NCBI RefSeq assembly: GCF_000720425.1
Contig: NZ_JOAJ01000012.1
Span: forward strand, 1-64,000
Source of the DNA: Nocardia rhamnosiphila NBRC 108938
GTDB taxonomy: Bacteria > Actinomycetota > Actinomycetes > Mycobacteriales > Mycobacteriaceae
Length of the DNA: 64,000 bases
Direction of reading: 5' to 3'
Shown here: in pieces, positions 41,125 to 48,827 of the stretch
Layout of the letters: each line of letters opens with the position of its first letter
Position numbering within the stretch: the first letter of the stretch is position 1
Notes under the pieces: model-generated
Databases searched by the model: none
What the model was told of the DNA's origin: nothing
The model's input: only the letters and a program-made list of their open reading frames with translations
Made by a program: the position numbers and the translations under genes

Positions 41125-41763
41125 ATGAGCCCACTTCCCCAGAAAATGGAAAACCGATGGGCGAATCGCGCCGAACCCCTGCCGGGCCACGGGGTCGTCT
41201 CCTGGCATCTGCTGACGAGTCGATACCCGCAGGTGCGCGACGCCGCCACCGAGGCGCAAAGAGCTTTGAGTTCTTTTCCCGGACTGCATATGACGCCGAC
41301 AGAGTGGCTTCATATCACTGCGCTCATGGCCGGTCCGACCGAGGCCATCACTCGCGAACAGATGTCCGCGATGGTCTCGGCCGCACGAGCCCGGCTGCGG
41401 GAGATCCCGCCCATTCCGGTATTCATCGAGAAAGTGCGCTACCATGCCGAAGCGATTTCGCTCGGCGTACAACCCGCGAAAGCACTGGTTCCCATCCGCG
41501 AGGCAGTACGATCCGCCACCCGGACGGTAATCGGACCCGCAGTAGCGACTGATCGCCACCCTTCGTCGTGGATTCCTCACGTCACCGTTGCGTACAGTAC
41601 CGACGAGCAACCGGCGGGCCCGTTGATTTCGGCTCTGGGGATGGATGCACCGAGGCGTGAGGCGATGATCGATGCTGTCACGCTGGTCGTTCAATGGGGT
41701 CCGGAAAGGCAATGGAACTGGGAGCCCGTCGGAACAGCCTATTGTGCCGCCACCATGAGCTAG
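41125..41763 (+). CDS. 2H phosphoesterase (2'-5' RNA ligase-like)
   Basis: A 212-residue protein with the two catalytic HxT motifs of the 2H superfamily: His63-Ile-Thr65 in EWLHITAL and His152-Val-Thr154 in WIPHVTVAYS. The spacing of about 90 residues is normal. These enzymes act on 2'-5' or cyclic phosphodiesters of RNA or nucleotides. Here the N-terminus has an extra roughly 25 residues before the first strand. It is monocistronic, ended by a strong hairpin before the convergent MerR gene. Confidence 0.85.
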   Translation: MSPLPQKMENRWANRAEPLPGHGVVSWHLLTSRYPQVRDAATEAQRALSSFPGLHMTPTEWLHITALMAGPTEAITREQMSAMVSAARARLREIPPIPVFIEKVRYHAEAISLGVQPAKALVPIREAVRSATRTVIGPAVATDRHPSSWIPHVTVAYSTDEQPAGPLISALGMDAPRREAMIDAVTLVVQWGPERQWNWEPVGTAYCAATMS

Positions 41764-41778
41764 ATTCTGCGTCGAGAT

Positions 41779-41819
41779 GAGTCGAGGGCGGCACCGGATG
41801 CGGTACCATCCCTCGACTC
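41779..41819. terminator. Bidirectional hairpin between convergent genes
   Basis: GAGTCGAGGG (41779-41788) and CCCTCGACTC (41810-41819) are exact complements with a 21-base loop. The hairpin lies 16 bases after the 2H phosphoesterase stop and 27 bases beyond the MerR gene stop. Likely terminates both. Confidence 0.6.
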
Positions 41820-41845
41820 GACCACGCCGGCCCTTCCCGAACCCG

Positions 41846-42610
41846 TTATCCGCGTGCGGTGTTCGCGGCGGTGATGAATTCGATCTGAGCCGGTGACGGT
41901 CCGCAGAACTCGCTCTCGATGCGGTCGGCCTCCCCGGCCTGCATCCGGTACAGGCTGTCGCGCAGGCCCGGGTCACCCCCGTGGAACCCTTCCAAGAGCT
42001 CCATCCACTGCGCCGCCATCTGCTGCGCCTCGGGTGAAGCCGGGTCCATACCGGCGGCGATTGCCGCGTCGACCTGCGGAATGAGCTCGGCCCATCCCGC
42101 TTCGGCTTGCCGGATGTGCTCTTCACCGAGATCCTCCCGACGCTGCGCGAGCTGCGTCAACTGTCCCTCGGTGAAATATTCCTTGAAGGTGTCGTCGACC
42201 ATGACGGTCCTCCTGATCAATTCCAGGAAGCGATCGGCGGATGCGTCCGGCCTGTTCTCCGCCGTGGCGGCCAGTGCCGCGACCAAGGCGTGGAGTTCCT
42301 GGGTCGCGGCCAGTTGCGCGGCCAGGAAGTCGCGATGAGCAGACAGCACCTGCGTCATCGCCACAGTGCCCGCGAGCAGGTCCATGATCCGATCCAACCC
42401 CAAGCCCAGTTGACGCAAGGCCAGCACCTGGTAGAGACGCTCGACGTCGCCGGCGGTGTAGAGCCGGTGGCCGGTGCCGGTCCGCCCCGCAGGCCGCACC
42501 AACCCGATGCGGTCGTAGTGATGCAGCGTCCGCACCGTCAGTCCGGCCTCGGCCGCGAGTTCACCGACCTTCCATACGCGCTCGGTTCCGTGCCGGTCCA
42601 TCCGTTTCAT
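41846..42610 (-). CDS. MerR-family regulator, TipA-like
   Basis: A 254-residue MerR regulator. The winged helix (about 12-80) reads VWKVGELAAEAGLTVRTLHHYDRIGLVRP in outline with the GHRLYTAGDVERLYQV wing. A coiled dimer helix follows, then a TipAS-like antibiotic-recognition domain (about 135-250) with FKEYFTEGQLTQLAQRRED and MAAQWMELLEGFHGGDPGL. TipA proteins bind thiopeptide-like drugs and activate their own promoter. A MerR-type promoter with 19-base spacer lies upstream on the same strand, so it is autoregulated. Start ATG at 42610 after GGAAGTGGG. Confidence 0.88.
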   Translation of the reverse strand: MKRMDRHGTERVWKVGELAAEAGLTVRTLHHYDRIGLVRPAGRTGTGHRLYTAGDVERLYQVLALRQLGLGLDRIMDLLAGTVAMTQVLSAHRDFLAAQLAATQELHALVAALAATAENRPDASADRFLELIRRTVMVDDTFKEYFTEGQLTQLAQRREDLGEEHIRQAEAGWAELIPQVDAAIAAGMDPASPEAQQMAAQWMELLEGFHGGDPGLRDSLYRMQAGEADRIESEFCGPSPAQIEFITAANTARG

Positions 42611-42618
42611 CCCACTTC

Positions 42619-42641
42619 CACCGGCGCACCGTGCGCCGGTG
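42619..42641 (-). repeat. Perfect 11-base inverted repeat in the merR leader
   Basis: CACCGGCGCAC and GTGCGCCGGTG are exact complements separated by one base, between the promoter and the start codon of the TipA-like gene. It could form a hairpin in the leader RNA or be a protein site. Confidence 0.5.
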
Positions 42642-42647
42642 TCGCCG

Positions 42648-42678
42648 ACGGTAGGACCTGACCTTACGTCAGGTTCAA
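42648..42678 (-). promoter_or_regulatory. MerR-type promoter with 19-base spacer
   Basis: On the minus strand, TTGAAC (42678-42673) and TACCGT (42653-42648) are separated by 19 bases, and the spacer contains the dyad ACCTGAC-n5-GTCAGGT. A long spacer holding the dyad is the hallmark of promoters activated by MerR proteins. It drives the TipA-like gene itself. Confidence 0.75.
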
Positions 42679-42766
42679 GCCGAATCACCCGCACCGGATC
42701 CGGCAGCCACGCCGCGTCGGAGTGAGCCTTCTCGGGTGACAACTCCACACGCCCTTCCCTCAATAA

Positions 42767-42799
42767 TTGAACGATGGTACAAGTAGTACGAGAGTTCAA
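42767..42799. promoter_or_regulatory. Nested dyad upstream of the MFS-TetR operon
   Basis: TTGAAC (42767-42772) and GTTCAA (42794-42799), and inside them GTAC (42777-42780) and GTAC (42786-42789), all share one centre at 42783. The 33-base composite dyad lies 19 bases before the MFS start and overlaps its probable promoter. It is the expected site for the TetR protein encoded at the end of the operon. Confidence 0.6.
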
Positions 42800-42817
42800 C
42801 TATCTTGAGGAGACGAG

Positions 42818-44359
42818 ATGCGCGCGGGACAACCGGCCGGATGGCGCGAATGGAGTGGCCTTGCATTGCTGGCCTTGCCGACCATGCTGTTGGGGCTGGA
42901 TGTGACCGCGCTCTACCTGGTCGTGCCGAGTCTGGCCGTGGACCTGGACCCGAGCGCGACCGAATTGCTCTGGATCATGGACGCCTACGGTTTCTTCATC
43001 GCCGGCTTCCTCGTCACGATGGGGACTTTGGGCGATCGAATCGGGCGGCGCCGGTTGCTGATGATCGGGGCGGCGGCGTTCGCCGCGGCCTCCGCCTTTG
43101 CGGCGTTCGCTCCCGGCACCCTGTGGCTGATCGTGGCACGCGCTCTTCTGGGCGTGGCCGGAGCCACGCTGATGCCCTCGACCCTGTCCCTGATCAGCAC
43201 CATGTTCACCGACGCCCGGCAACGAGCGCTGGCCATCGGGGTGTGGGCCACAATGTTCGCTGCGGGGATGGCCGCAGGACCGGTCGTCGGCGGGGTCTTG
43301 GTCACCACCTTCTGGTGGGGCGCGGTCTTCCTCATCGCGGTACCGGTCGCATTGCTGGTTCTGGCCGGCGCACCGTTACTGCTGCCGGAGTACCGGACAC
43401 GCACCGGCGGGCTGGACGCGCTCAGCGTCGGTTTGTCCTTGGCGGCGATGCTGCCGATCATCTATGCGATCAAACATGCTGCCGCCCACGGCCTCGATTT
43501 CCAGGCCGTGGCCGCCGTCGTGCTCGGTGGTGGCGCTACAGTCGCGTTCGTCCGTCGTCAGCTGCGTCTCGTGGAGCCGCTGCTCGATATGAAGCTATTC
43601 GCGAATCCGGCCTTCTCCGCGGCGCTCTCGGTGTTGCTGATCGGCTTGGCCGGGTTCGGTGGCGTGATGTACCTGGTGACCCAATACCTGCAGCTCGTCA
43701 CCGGCCTTTCACCGACCGCCACCGGGTTGTGGATGGGCCCGCCCGCACTGGCCATGCTCATCGGCGCGATCGGCGCCCCGCTGTTGGCCGGCCGCATCCC
43801 GCCCGGCGTCATCATGGCGGGCACCCTGGCGCTGTCACTGGCCGGATACGGGCTGCTGGCCTCGGCCGGGACGGACAGCAGGCCGGCCGTCGTCGCCGGA
43901 TTCGCCCTCGTCTACCTGGGTCTCGGTGTCATCGCCGCACTGGGTACCGACATCGTCATGGGTGCTGCGCCACCGGATAGGTCCGGTTCGGCGGCGGCAC
44001 TGTCCGAAACCGTTCAAGAGTTCGGGATCGCCGCAGGCGTCGCGCTCCTGGGCAGCCTCACCACCGCCCTCTACCGCCGCGATATCGAAACACCCGCCGG
44101 ACTGTCGGCCTCCGTGGCCGAGACCTACGGCGACAGCCTCGCCGGCGCCTCGTCGGTCGCGGACCGGATCCCGGCCGACGCTGTCGACCATGCGCGCAAC
44201 GTATTCACCGGCGGCCTCAACACAGCCGCCCTTGCCGCGGGCGTCGCCATCGCCGCCGCTTCCTCGGCCTGCTTCGTGATGCTCCGGCACATCCGGACCC
44301 CCGACGAGCCCGACCGTGCAGCAGAGCCGATAGCCTCGACACCCGGGAGCAATCGATGA
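42818..44359 (+). CDS. Drug exporter of the major facilitator superfamily, DHA2 type (14 helices)
   Basis: A 513-residue transporter with about 14 hydrophobic helices. Motifs include LGLDVTALYLVVPSLAVDL (helix 1, motif D1-like), WIMDAYGFFIAGFLVTMGTLGDRIGRRR (helices 2-3 with motif A GDRIGRRR), and RALLGVAGATLMPSTLSLIS (motif B/C region). It resembles SmvA/QacA-type proton-drug antiporters for cationic compounds. It is expressed with the TetR gene that overlaps its stop (ATGA). Ribosome site TTGAGGAG. Substrate unknown. Confidence 0.92.
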   Translation: MRAGQPAGWREWSGLALLALPTMLLGLDVTALYLVVPSLAVDLDPSATELLWIMDAYGFFIAGFLVTMGTLGDRIGRRRLLMIGAAAFAAASAFAAFAPGTLWLIVARALLGVAGATLMPSTLSLISTMFTDARQRALAIGVWATMFAAGMAAGPVVGGVLVTTFWWGAVFLIAVPVALLVLAGAPLLLPEYRTRTGGLDALSVGLSLAAMLPIIYAIKHAAAHGLDFQAVAAVVLGGGATVAFVRRQLRLVEPLLDMKLFANPAFSAALSVLLIGLAGFGGVMYLVTQYLQLVTGLSPTATGLWMGPPALAMLIGAIGAPLLAGRIPPGVIMAGTLALSLAGYGLLASAGTDSRPAVVAGFALVYLGLGVIAALGTDIVMGAAPPDRSGSAAALSETVQEFGIAAGVALLGSLTTALYRRDIETPAGLSASVAETYGDSLAGASSVADRIPADAVDHARNVFTGGLNTAALAAGVAIAAASSACFVMLRHIRTPDEPDRAAEPIASTPGSNR

Positions 44360-44952
44360 CAGATGAAGCGATGACGGCCGCACACGACGGTGGGCACGAG
44401 ACGGTCGACGGACGCAAACTGCGGGGCCGGCTTCGGCGCGCCCAGATCATCGAGGCAACGCTCGAGATCGTCCGCCGCGACGGCGCCACCGGCGTCACCC
44501 ACCGCACCGTCGCCAAGGAAGCCGGTATCACCACCAGCCTCACGCTCTACTACTTCGCCACCCTGGACGATCTGCTGATAGCCGCCCTGACCAGCGTCAC
44601 GGACGAATACACCCGCCGCATCCGTCACCTCATCGACACCGCCGACGACCCACTCACCGGGCTGGCGGAGCTCATCGCCGAATCCGGCGGACCCGGACGC
44701 GAGCGAGCACTCGCCGAACGCGAACTGTCGACCCTCGCCGCCCGCCGGCCCGCCCTACGGCCGATCGCGCGACGCTGGCGCGACAATGTCGCCGAACTCG
44801 CCCGAACACAAACCGACGACACCGAGACGATCGAAGCCTTCGTGGCCTTGTCCGACGGCCTGTGCACCGCAATCCTGCTCGACGACCGCGAAGCCGACTC
44901 GCATCACATCCGGGCGGTCCTCCGCAAGGCACTTATCCGAGACAGTCGGTAG
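44356..44952 (+). CDS. TetR-family regulator of the MFS exporter
   Basis: A 198-residue TetR repressor. The helix-turn-helix is at about 25-72 (RRAQIIEATLEIVRRDGATGVTHRTVAKEAGITTSLTLYYFATLDDLL in outline), with LTLYYF in place of the common LYYHF. The rest is helical with many acidic residues (QTDDTETIEAFVALSDGLCTAILLDDREAD). It is coupled to the exporter by ATGA overlap, so it likely senses the exported compound and represses the operon through the dyad at 42783. Confidence 0.9.
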   Translation: MTDEAMTAAHDGGHETVDGRKLRGRLRRAQIIEATLEIVRRDGATGVTHRTVAKEAGITTSLTLYYFATLDDLLIAALTSVTDEYTRRIRHLIDTADDPLTGLAELIAESGGPGRERALAERELSTLAARRPALRPIARRWRDNVAELARTQTDDTETIEAFVALSDGLCTAILLDDREADSHHIRAVLRKALIRDSR

Positions 44953-45027
44953 CCGCATCGGGCAGGCCGACCAGCGGAGCCCGAAGACGTACCTGGGGCG
45001 CGGGCCGCCCGGCCGCAATGATGCGGG

Positions 45028-45849
45028 TCAAAGGGTCTTTTCGACGGCCGATGCGAGGCGGGCCGCGTCCTTCTCGTCGTGGGCGCCGACGGTGAGCGGG
45101 CGCGCCTTGGCGCCGCGGTAGGCGGCGCGGCCCGGGCTCGGAGTATCGATGATGTCGGCGATCGGCCGGATCGCGTCTTCCGGGCTTCGACCCAGCAGGG
45201 GTGCCAGGACGGCGACGGCGACCTTCATACCCATCCCCACCTCGCCGGCGAAGCTGGTGCGGACCAGCCGGTCCGGCCCCCAGGTGACGTAGCCGAGATA
45301 GGGGTTCTGCTCGACGGCAAGGATTCCCAGCAGTTCGTTGGCTCGGCGCTGCTGGGCGTTCGATCGTTTGAAGGTGAAACCGTCGACCATTTCCAGGTCG
45401 TCGAAACCGATGGCGTCCGGGCGGGCGCCGGGGACGGCGAAGTTCACGATGACCGAGCTGTCGCTCGCGCGCAGCAGGTCCGCGAGTCGCGTCACGAACA
45501 GGTACTTGGTGAGAAAGAACAGCGACCAGGACGCCTCGTACCCTTCGGGTGTCACGTGCCGGCGCTGCCGAATGAAAGACGCGGCGAGCACCAGGGCGTC
45601 GATCCGTTCATGGTGCTCGTGCAGATACTCGACCACGCGGCGGCTGTCCGCGACGAGGGATAGATCGGCCGCGATGAACTCGGCCCTGTCCGCTGCCGAC
45701 GGGTGCCGGTGCGCCGTCCTCTCCACCAGCGCGTCGAACTTGGTGCTGCTGCGCCCGATAACCACTACTCGATCTCCTGCGGCGAGATAGTGGCGGGCCA
45801 GTGCCGCGCCCATCCCGTCGGTACCACCCGTGATCACGATCGTCCGCAT
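45028..45849 (-). CDS. Short-chain dehydrogenase-like protein
   Basis: A 273-residue Rossmann-fold protein. The NAD(P) motif TGGTDGMGAALARHY and VVVIGRSSTKFDAL are clear, as is a DALVLAASFIRQRR strand replacing the NNAG motif. The catalytic Tyr-x-x-x-Lys is missing: the expected site reads FKRSNAQQRRANELLG. Related actinobacterial proteins are similarly altered, so this may be a family trait, and the reaction may differ from a normal SDR. It is divergent from a TetR gene with two operators between them and is its likely target. Confidence 0.85.
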   Translation of the reverse strand: MRTIVITGGTDGMGAALARHYLAAGDRVVVIGRSSTKFDALVERTAHRHPSAADRAEFIAADLSLVADSRRVVEYLHEHHERIDALVLAASFIRQRRHVTPEGYEASWSLFFLTKYLFVTRLADLLRASDSSVIVNFAVPGARPDAIGFDDLEMVDGFTFKRSNAQQRRANELLGILAVEQNPYLGYVTWGPDRLVRTSFAGEVGMGMKVAVAVLAPLLGRSPEDAIRPIADIIDTPSPGRAAYRGAKARPLTVGAHDEKDAARLASAVEKTL

Positions 45850-45867
45850 GCCACTCCCACTCTTTCC

Positions 45868-45914
45868 GGAACATGTGTTCCGGAACAGGCTACATCCATC
45901 GGAACATGTGTTCC
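45868..45914. promoter_or_regulatory. Two identical TetR-type operators
   Basis: GGAACATGTGTTCC occurs at 45868-45881 and 45901-45914, centres 33 bases apart (about three helical turns). Each has inverted arms GGAACA/TGTTCC around two central bases. They lie between the SDR-like gene and the divergent TetR gene, so one repressor probably controls both directions, with possible cooperative binding. Confidence 0.75.
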
Positions 45915-45933
45915 GCATTGTTAGGATGGGGCT

Positions 45934-46485
45934 ATGACAGAAGGCCGGAAACAGCGGCGTGACGCTGCGGCGAACCGGGACAGGATCCTGACCGCGGCCG
46001 AGGACGCATTCCGCCGGCACGGCCTGTCCGTCGATATGCGTGCCGTCGCGGCCGCGGCGGGAGTCGGCATCGGCACGCTGTACCGGCATTTCCCCACCAG
46101 GGAAGATCTCGTGCGGGCCATCACCGGAACCGATCTGGCCGACCTCGCCGTAGCCCACCTCCGCGACGGGGCCACGGCGATCGACGGATTACGCGAGTTC
46201 TTCACCGGCGCACTGACTCGGCTCTGCGCCAACAAAGCCATGATCGACCTATTGGCCGGCGGGTCCCCGTCCGACACCGATCTCGAACGCTGCCTCGACC
46301 ATCTGAGATCCGTCGGCCGTGAAGCCGTGGAGCGATCCGCCATCGACCGGACACTGGCCACCGATGTGACGGCCGACGATATCGCCTACCAGTTACTCGG
46401 CCTCATCCGTATCGCGCAGCTCGTCCCCGAGCCGGGCACGATCGAGCACCAGGTCGAACTCGCGTTGCGCGGGTTGGCCGCCTGA
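45934..46485 (+). CDS. TetR-family regulator
   Basis: A 183-residue TetR protein. The helix-turn-helix covers about 12-58, with NRDRILTAAEDAFRRHGLSVDMRAVAAAAGVGIGTLYRHFPTREDLV in outline; the TLYRHFPTREDLVRA ending is classic. The C-terminal region matches the SbtR-like group: DLLAGGSPSDTDLERCLDHLRSVG and LIRIAQLVPEPGTIEHQVELALRGL. It is divergent from the SDR-like gene, with twin operators between. Ribosome site AGGATGGGG. Convergent with the esterase gene downstream. Confidence 0.9.
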   Translation: MTEGRKQRRDAAANRDRILTAAEDAFRRHGLSVDMRAVAAAAGVGIGTLYRHFPTREDLVRAITGTDLADLAVAHLRDGATAIDGLREFFTGALTRLCANKAMIDLLAGGSPSDTDLERCLDHLRSVGREAVERSAIDRTLATDVTADDIAYQLLGLIRIAQLVPEPGTIEHQVELALRGLAA

Positions 46486-46538
46486 CACTCCCCGTCGCCA
46501 TGTCCGCCGGCAAGCGTCGCCCGCGGCCGTACCGGCCG

Positions 46539-47870
46539 TCACGACTCGTCCAGGCCGAGCCGGTGGCCGAGCCACGGCATCTCCTTCTCGAGGCCCGTGG
46601 ACCATACGGTGAAGCTGTGCCTACCCGGCACTTCGGTGAGGTGAACGTCCATACCCGCGGCCCGCGCCGCGGCCGCGAGCCGCTCCACCGCAGCGCGATA
46701 TTCGGTGTCCTCCAGACCCACCACGAACCCACCGGCCGAGCCGGGATAGCTGTTGTGTGCCAGCAGCTCGGCGGGATCGTTACGGGCGAATGCCGCCGCG
46801 TCGCCGCCGAAGACCTCCCGGATCGTGGTGTCCCGGTCGCCGAGGGCCGGTTCGGCCTGCCCGGACATGTCCAGGAATGTGGGATAGACGTCGGGTCGGG
46901 TGGTCGCCAGCTGCATGGCACACGTACCACCGGAGGACAGACCACCGACGGCCCACGCCCGCGGATCCGGGTCGACCTGCAGGTGGGTGCGCACCCACGC
47001 CGGCACGTCGACGCTCAGGTACGTCGCCGCATTTCCGAGGTGCGAATCGACGCAGAGCGGGTTGCGCAACCGGCCACCGGTGCCGTCGGCGAGGACGACG
47101 ATCGGCGCGAGTCCCCGGTGCCCGGCCGCGTAGGCGTCCATGGTCGCGGTCAGCCTGCCTCCGACGAGCCAGTCGTCCGTACCGCCGGGCTGGCCCGCCA
47201 GGAGCACAAGCACCGGCAGGCCGGGTCGTGGTGTGGCGAAGTAGGCGGGCGGGAGATAGATCCGCGCCTCACGGGCGGAGAACCGGGAGACGTCCCCGGG
47301 AATGGCGGTCTTGGTCACCGCACCGGATTTCGGCAGATCGGCGGGAGGCGTCCAACTCGCGAGCGGCGGACCCGCTGCCGATCCCGGTCCGGGTGCCAGG
47401 GCGGCATCGAACGGAACGGTGCGGAAGTCGCTGATACCGAGGACGGTACGCACCGTCGGATACGCGACGTAGACCGCGTTGATCCCGCCGACGGCACAGA
47501 GCACCACCGCCACCGTGACACCGAAGAGCCCGGCGGCGGCGAGCGGCCGCGACCGGTCCCGTCGCCGGACGACACAGCGGCCGGCGAGCAGCGCGACAGC
47601 GAGAACCGCCACCACCGACCACACATAGACGACCGCGGGCAGGCGGTCGGGAAAAGGCCGCCACACCTTCTCGACGAACACCGCGGCGAGCGCCACCACC
47701 ACCGCGCTCGCGGCCGCCACCGTGGTGAGCCCGGCGAGCAGCCAGCGGCGCTGCACCCGGGTGACCAGCGTCGCCAGGCCCACCGCCGTGACGACGACGA
47801 ACACGAAGACCGCTCCCGTCGTCGTCACCGGGAGATCGAGCACCCCTTCGCCGAGCCCGGTCCACGACAT
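46539..47870 (-). CDS. Membrane-anchored esterase of the antigen-85/EstD-like alpha/beta hydrolase family
   Basis: A 443-residue protein with four N-terminal membrane helices (about 15-150) and an extracytoplasmic alpha/beta hydrolase domain (about 185-443). The nucleophile lies in AVGGLSSGGTCAMQLA; the C-terminal PGRHSFTVWSTG supplies the His, and an acidic residue near LEDTEYRAAVERL may complete the triad. The region PVLVLLAGQPGGTDDWL is typical of the putative esterase/antigen-85-like fold found in mycolata. It may act on cell-envelope lipids; the substrate is inferred only. The ATG at 47870 gives a sensible topology. Convergent with TetR. Confidence 0.85.
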   Translation of the reverse strand: MSWTGLGEGVLDLPVTTTGAVFVFVVVTAVGLATLVTRVQRRWLLAGLTTVAAASAVVVALAAVFVEKVWRPFPDRLPAVVYVWSVVAVLAVALLAGRCVVRRRDRSRPLAAAGLFGVTVAVVLCAVGGINAVYVAYPTVRTVLGISDFRTVPFDAALAPGPGSAAGPPLASWTPPADLPKSGAVTKTAIPGDVSRFSAREARIYLPPAYFATPRPGLPVLVLLAGQPGGTDDWLVGGRLTATMDAYAAGHRGLAPIVVLADGTGGRLRNPLCVDSHLGNAATYLSVDVPAWVRTHLQVDPDPRAWAVGGLSSGGTCAMQLATTRPDVYPTFLDMSGQAEPALGDRDTTIREVFGGDAAAFARNDPAELLAHNSYPGSAGGFVVGLEDTEYRAAVERLAAAARAAGMDVHLTEVPGRHSFTVWSTGLEKEMPWLGHRLGLDES

Positions 47871-48105
47871 AACGTCCAGTATGCGACGCGCCGCCGCCCC
47901 GCCCGGCCGCATGCCTGCCGGCCACCTTCGCGGTTGTCCACGAGAAGGGCCTGAGCCGCGGGTAATGTCGTATCCGAAGGCTGTAGGACCGATGGCTCGT
48001 ACTGCCACCCGGCCGAGGTGGGAAACGCGGATTTCTCGGCGTCGGTAGCGCTCGGATGGGCTGTCACAGCCCTCGTGGCGAAGGACTCCACCGGAAGGGC
48101 CGCCG

Positions 48106-48795
48106 ATGGGTGACACCGCTGATACCGGCCACGCCGTGCACCGTGGCACAGCCTTCCTGTGGCACTACGTGCGCAGCGCTCCGTGGACATTCACCTGGCT
48201 GACGCTGCTGTTGATCACCACGATCGTCCAGCATCTGCTGCCGCTCGACGATCTACAGCGCGTCCTGGGTGAACGGTCGACGAACCTCCGTCATCTCGAG
48301 TCCGACCCCGTGCACGTCCTCGTGGCCAGTCTGCTGTGGGTTGCGGGCTACTTCTGGTTTCCGTACCTGCTGCTGTTCTGTATCTTCCATGCCCCGGCCG
48401 AACGATGGCTCGGCTCGTTACGCTGGGCAATCGTCGGTCTCACCGCGCACGTCGGGGCCACCTATATCAGCCAGGGCATACTCGCCCTGGCCATTCACCG
48501 CGGTTACGCCGATCCCGGCATGATCGACGTCCGCGATATCGGCGTCAGCTACTTCCTCGCCGGTATCGTCGGGGTTCTCACCTATCACGTGGCACGCCCG
48601 TGGCGGTGGCCGTACCTCGGCGCGAGCCTCCTGTGGTTCGCCGTTCCACTGGTGACCGACCCCAACTTCACGGCGATCGGGCATTTCTCTGCGCTGTTGA
48701 TCGGACTGGCTGCCTACCCGCTGACCCGTGGGCGAACAGCGCCGCAGTGGAACCCGGCCACCGAGCGGCAACGGCACCGGGTCCGTGCTCAGTGA
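48106..48795 (+). CDS. Rhomboid-like membrane protein
   Basis: A 229-residue protein with about six membrane helices. The segment DIGVSYFLAGIVGVLTY (145-160) resembles the GxS active-site helix of rhomboid proteases, with Ser148, and AIGHFSALLIGLAAYPL (190-206) has His193 at the position of the catalytic His. The His-rich stretch LRHLESDPVHVLVASLLW before it is typical of actinobacterial rhomboid-like proteins. Whether it cleaves anything is unknown. It is 33 bases from and convergent with lysX. Start ATG at 48106. Confidence 0.75.
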   Translation: MGDTADTGHAVHRGTAFLWHYVRSAPWTFTWLTLLLITTIVQHLLPLDDLQRVLGERSTNLRHLESDPVHVLVASLLWVAGYFWFPYLLLFCIFHAPAERWLGSLRWAIVGLTAHVGATYISQGILALAIHRGYADPGMIDVRDIGVSYFLAGIVGVLTYHVARPWRWPYLGASLLWFAVPLVTDPNFTAIGHFSALLIGLAAYPLTRGRTAPQWNPATERQRHRVRAQ

Positions 48796-48827
48796 CCGGG
48801 CCCGAGCCGCGGGCCGGGTGGACTCGG

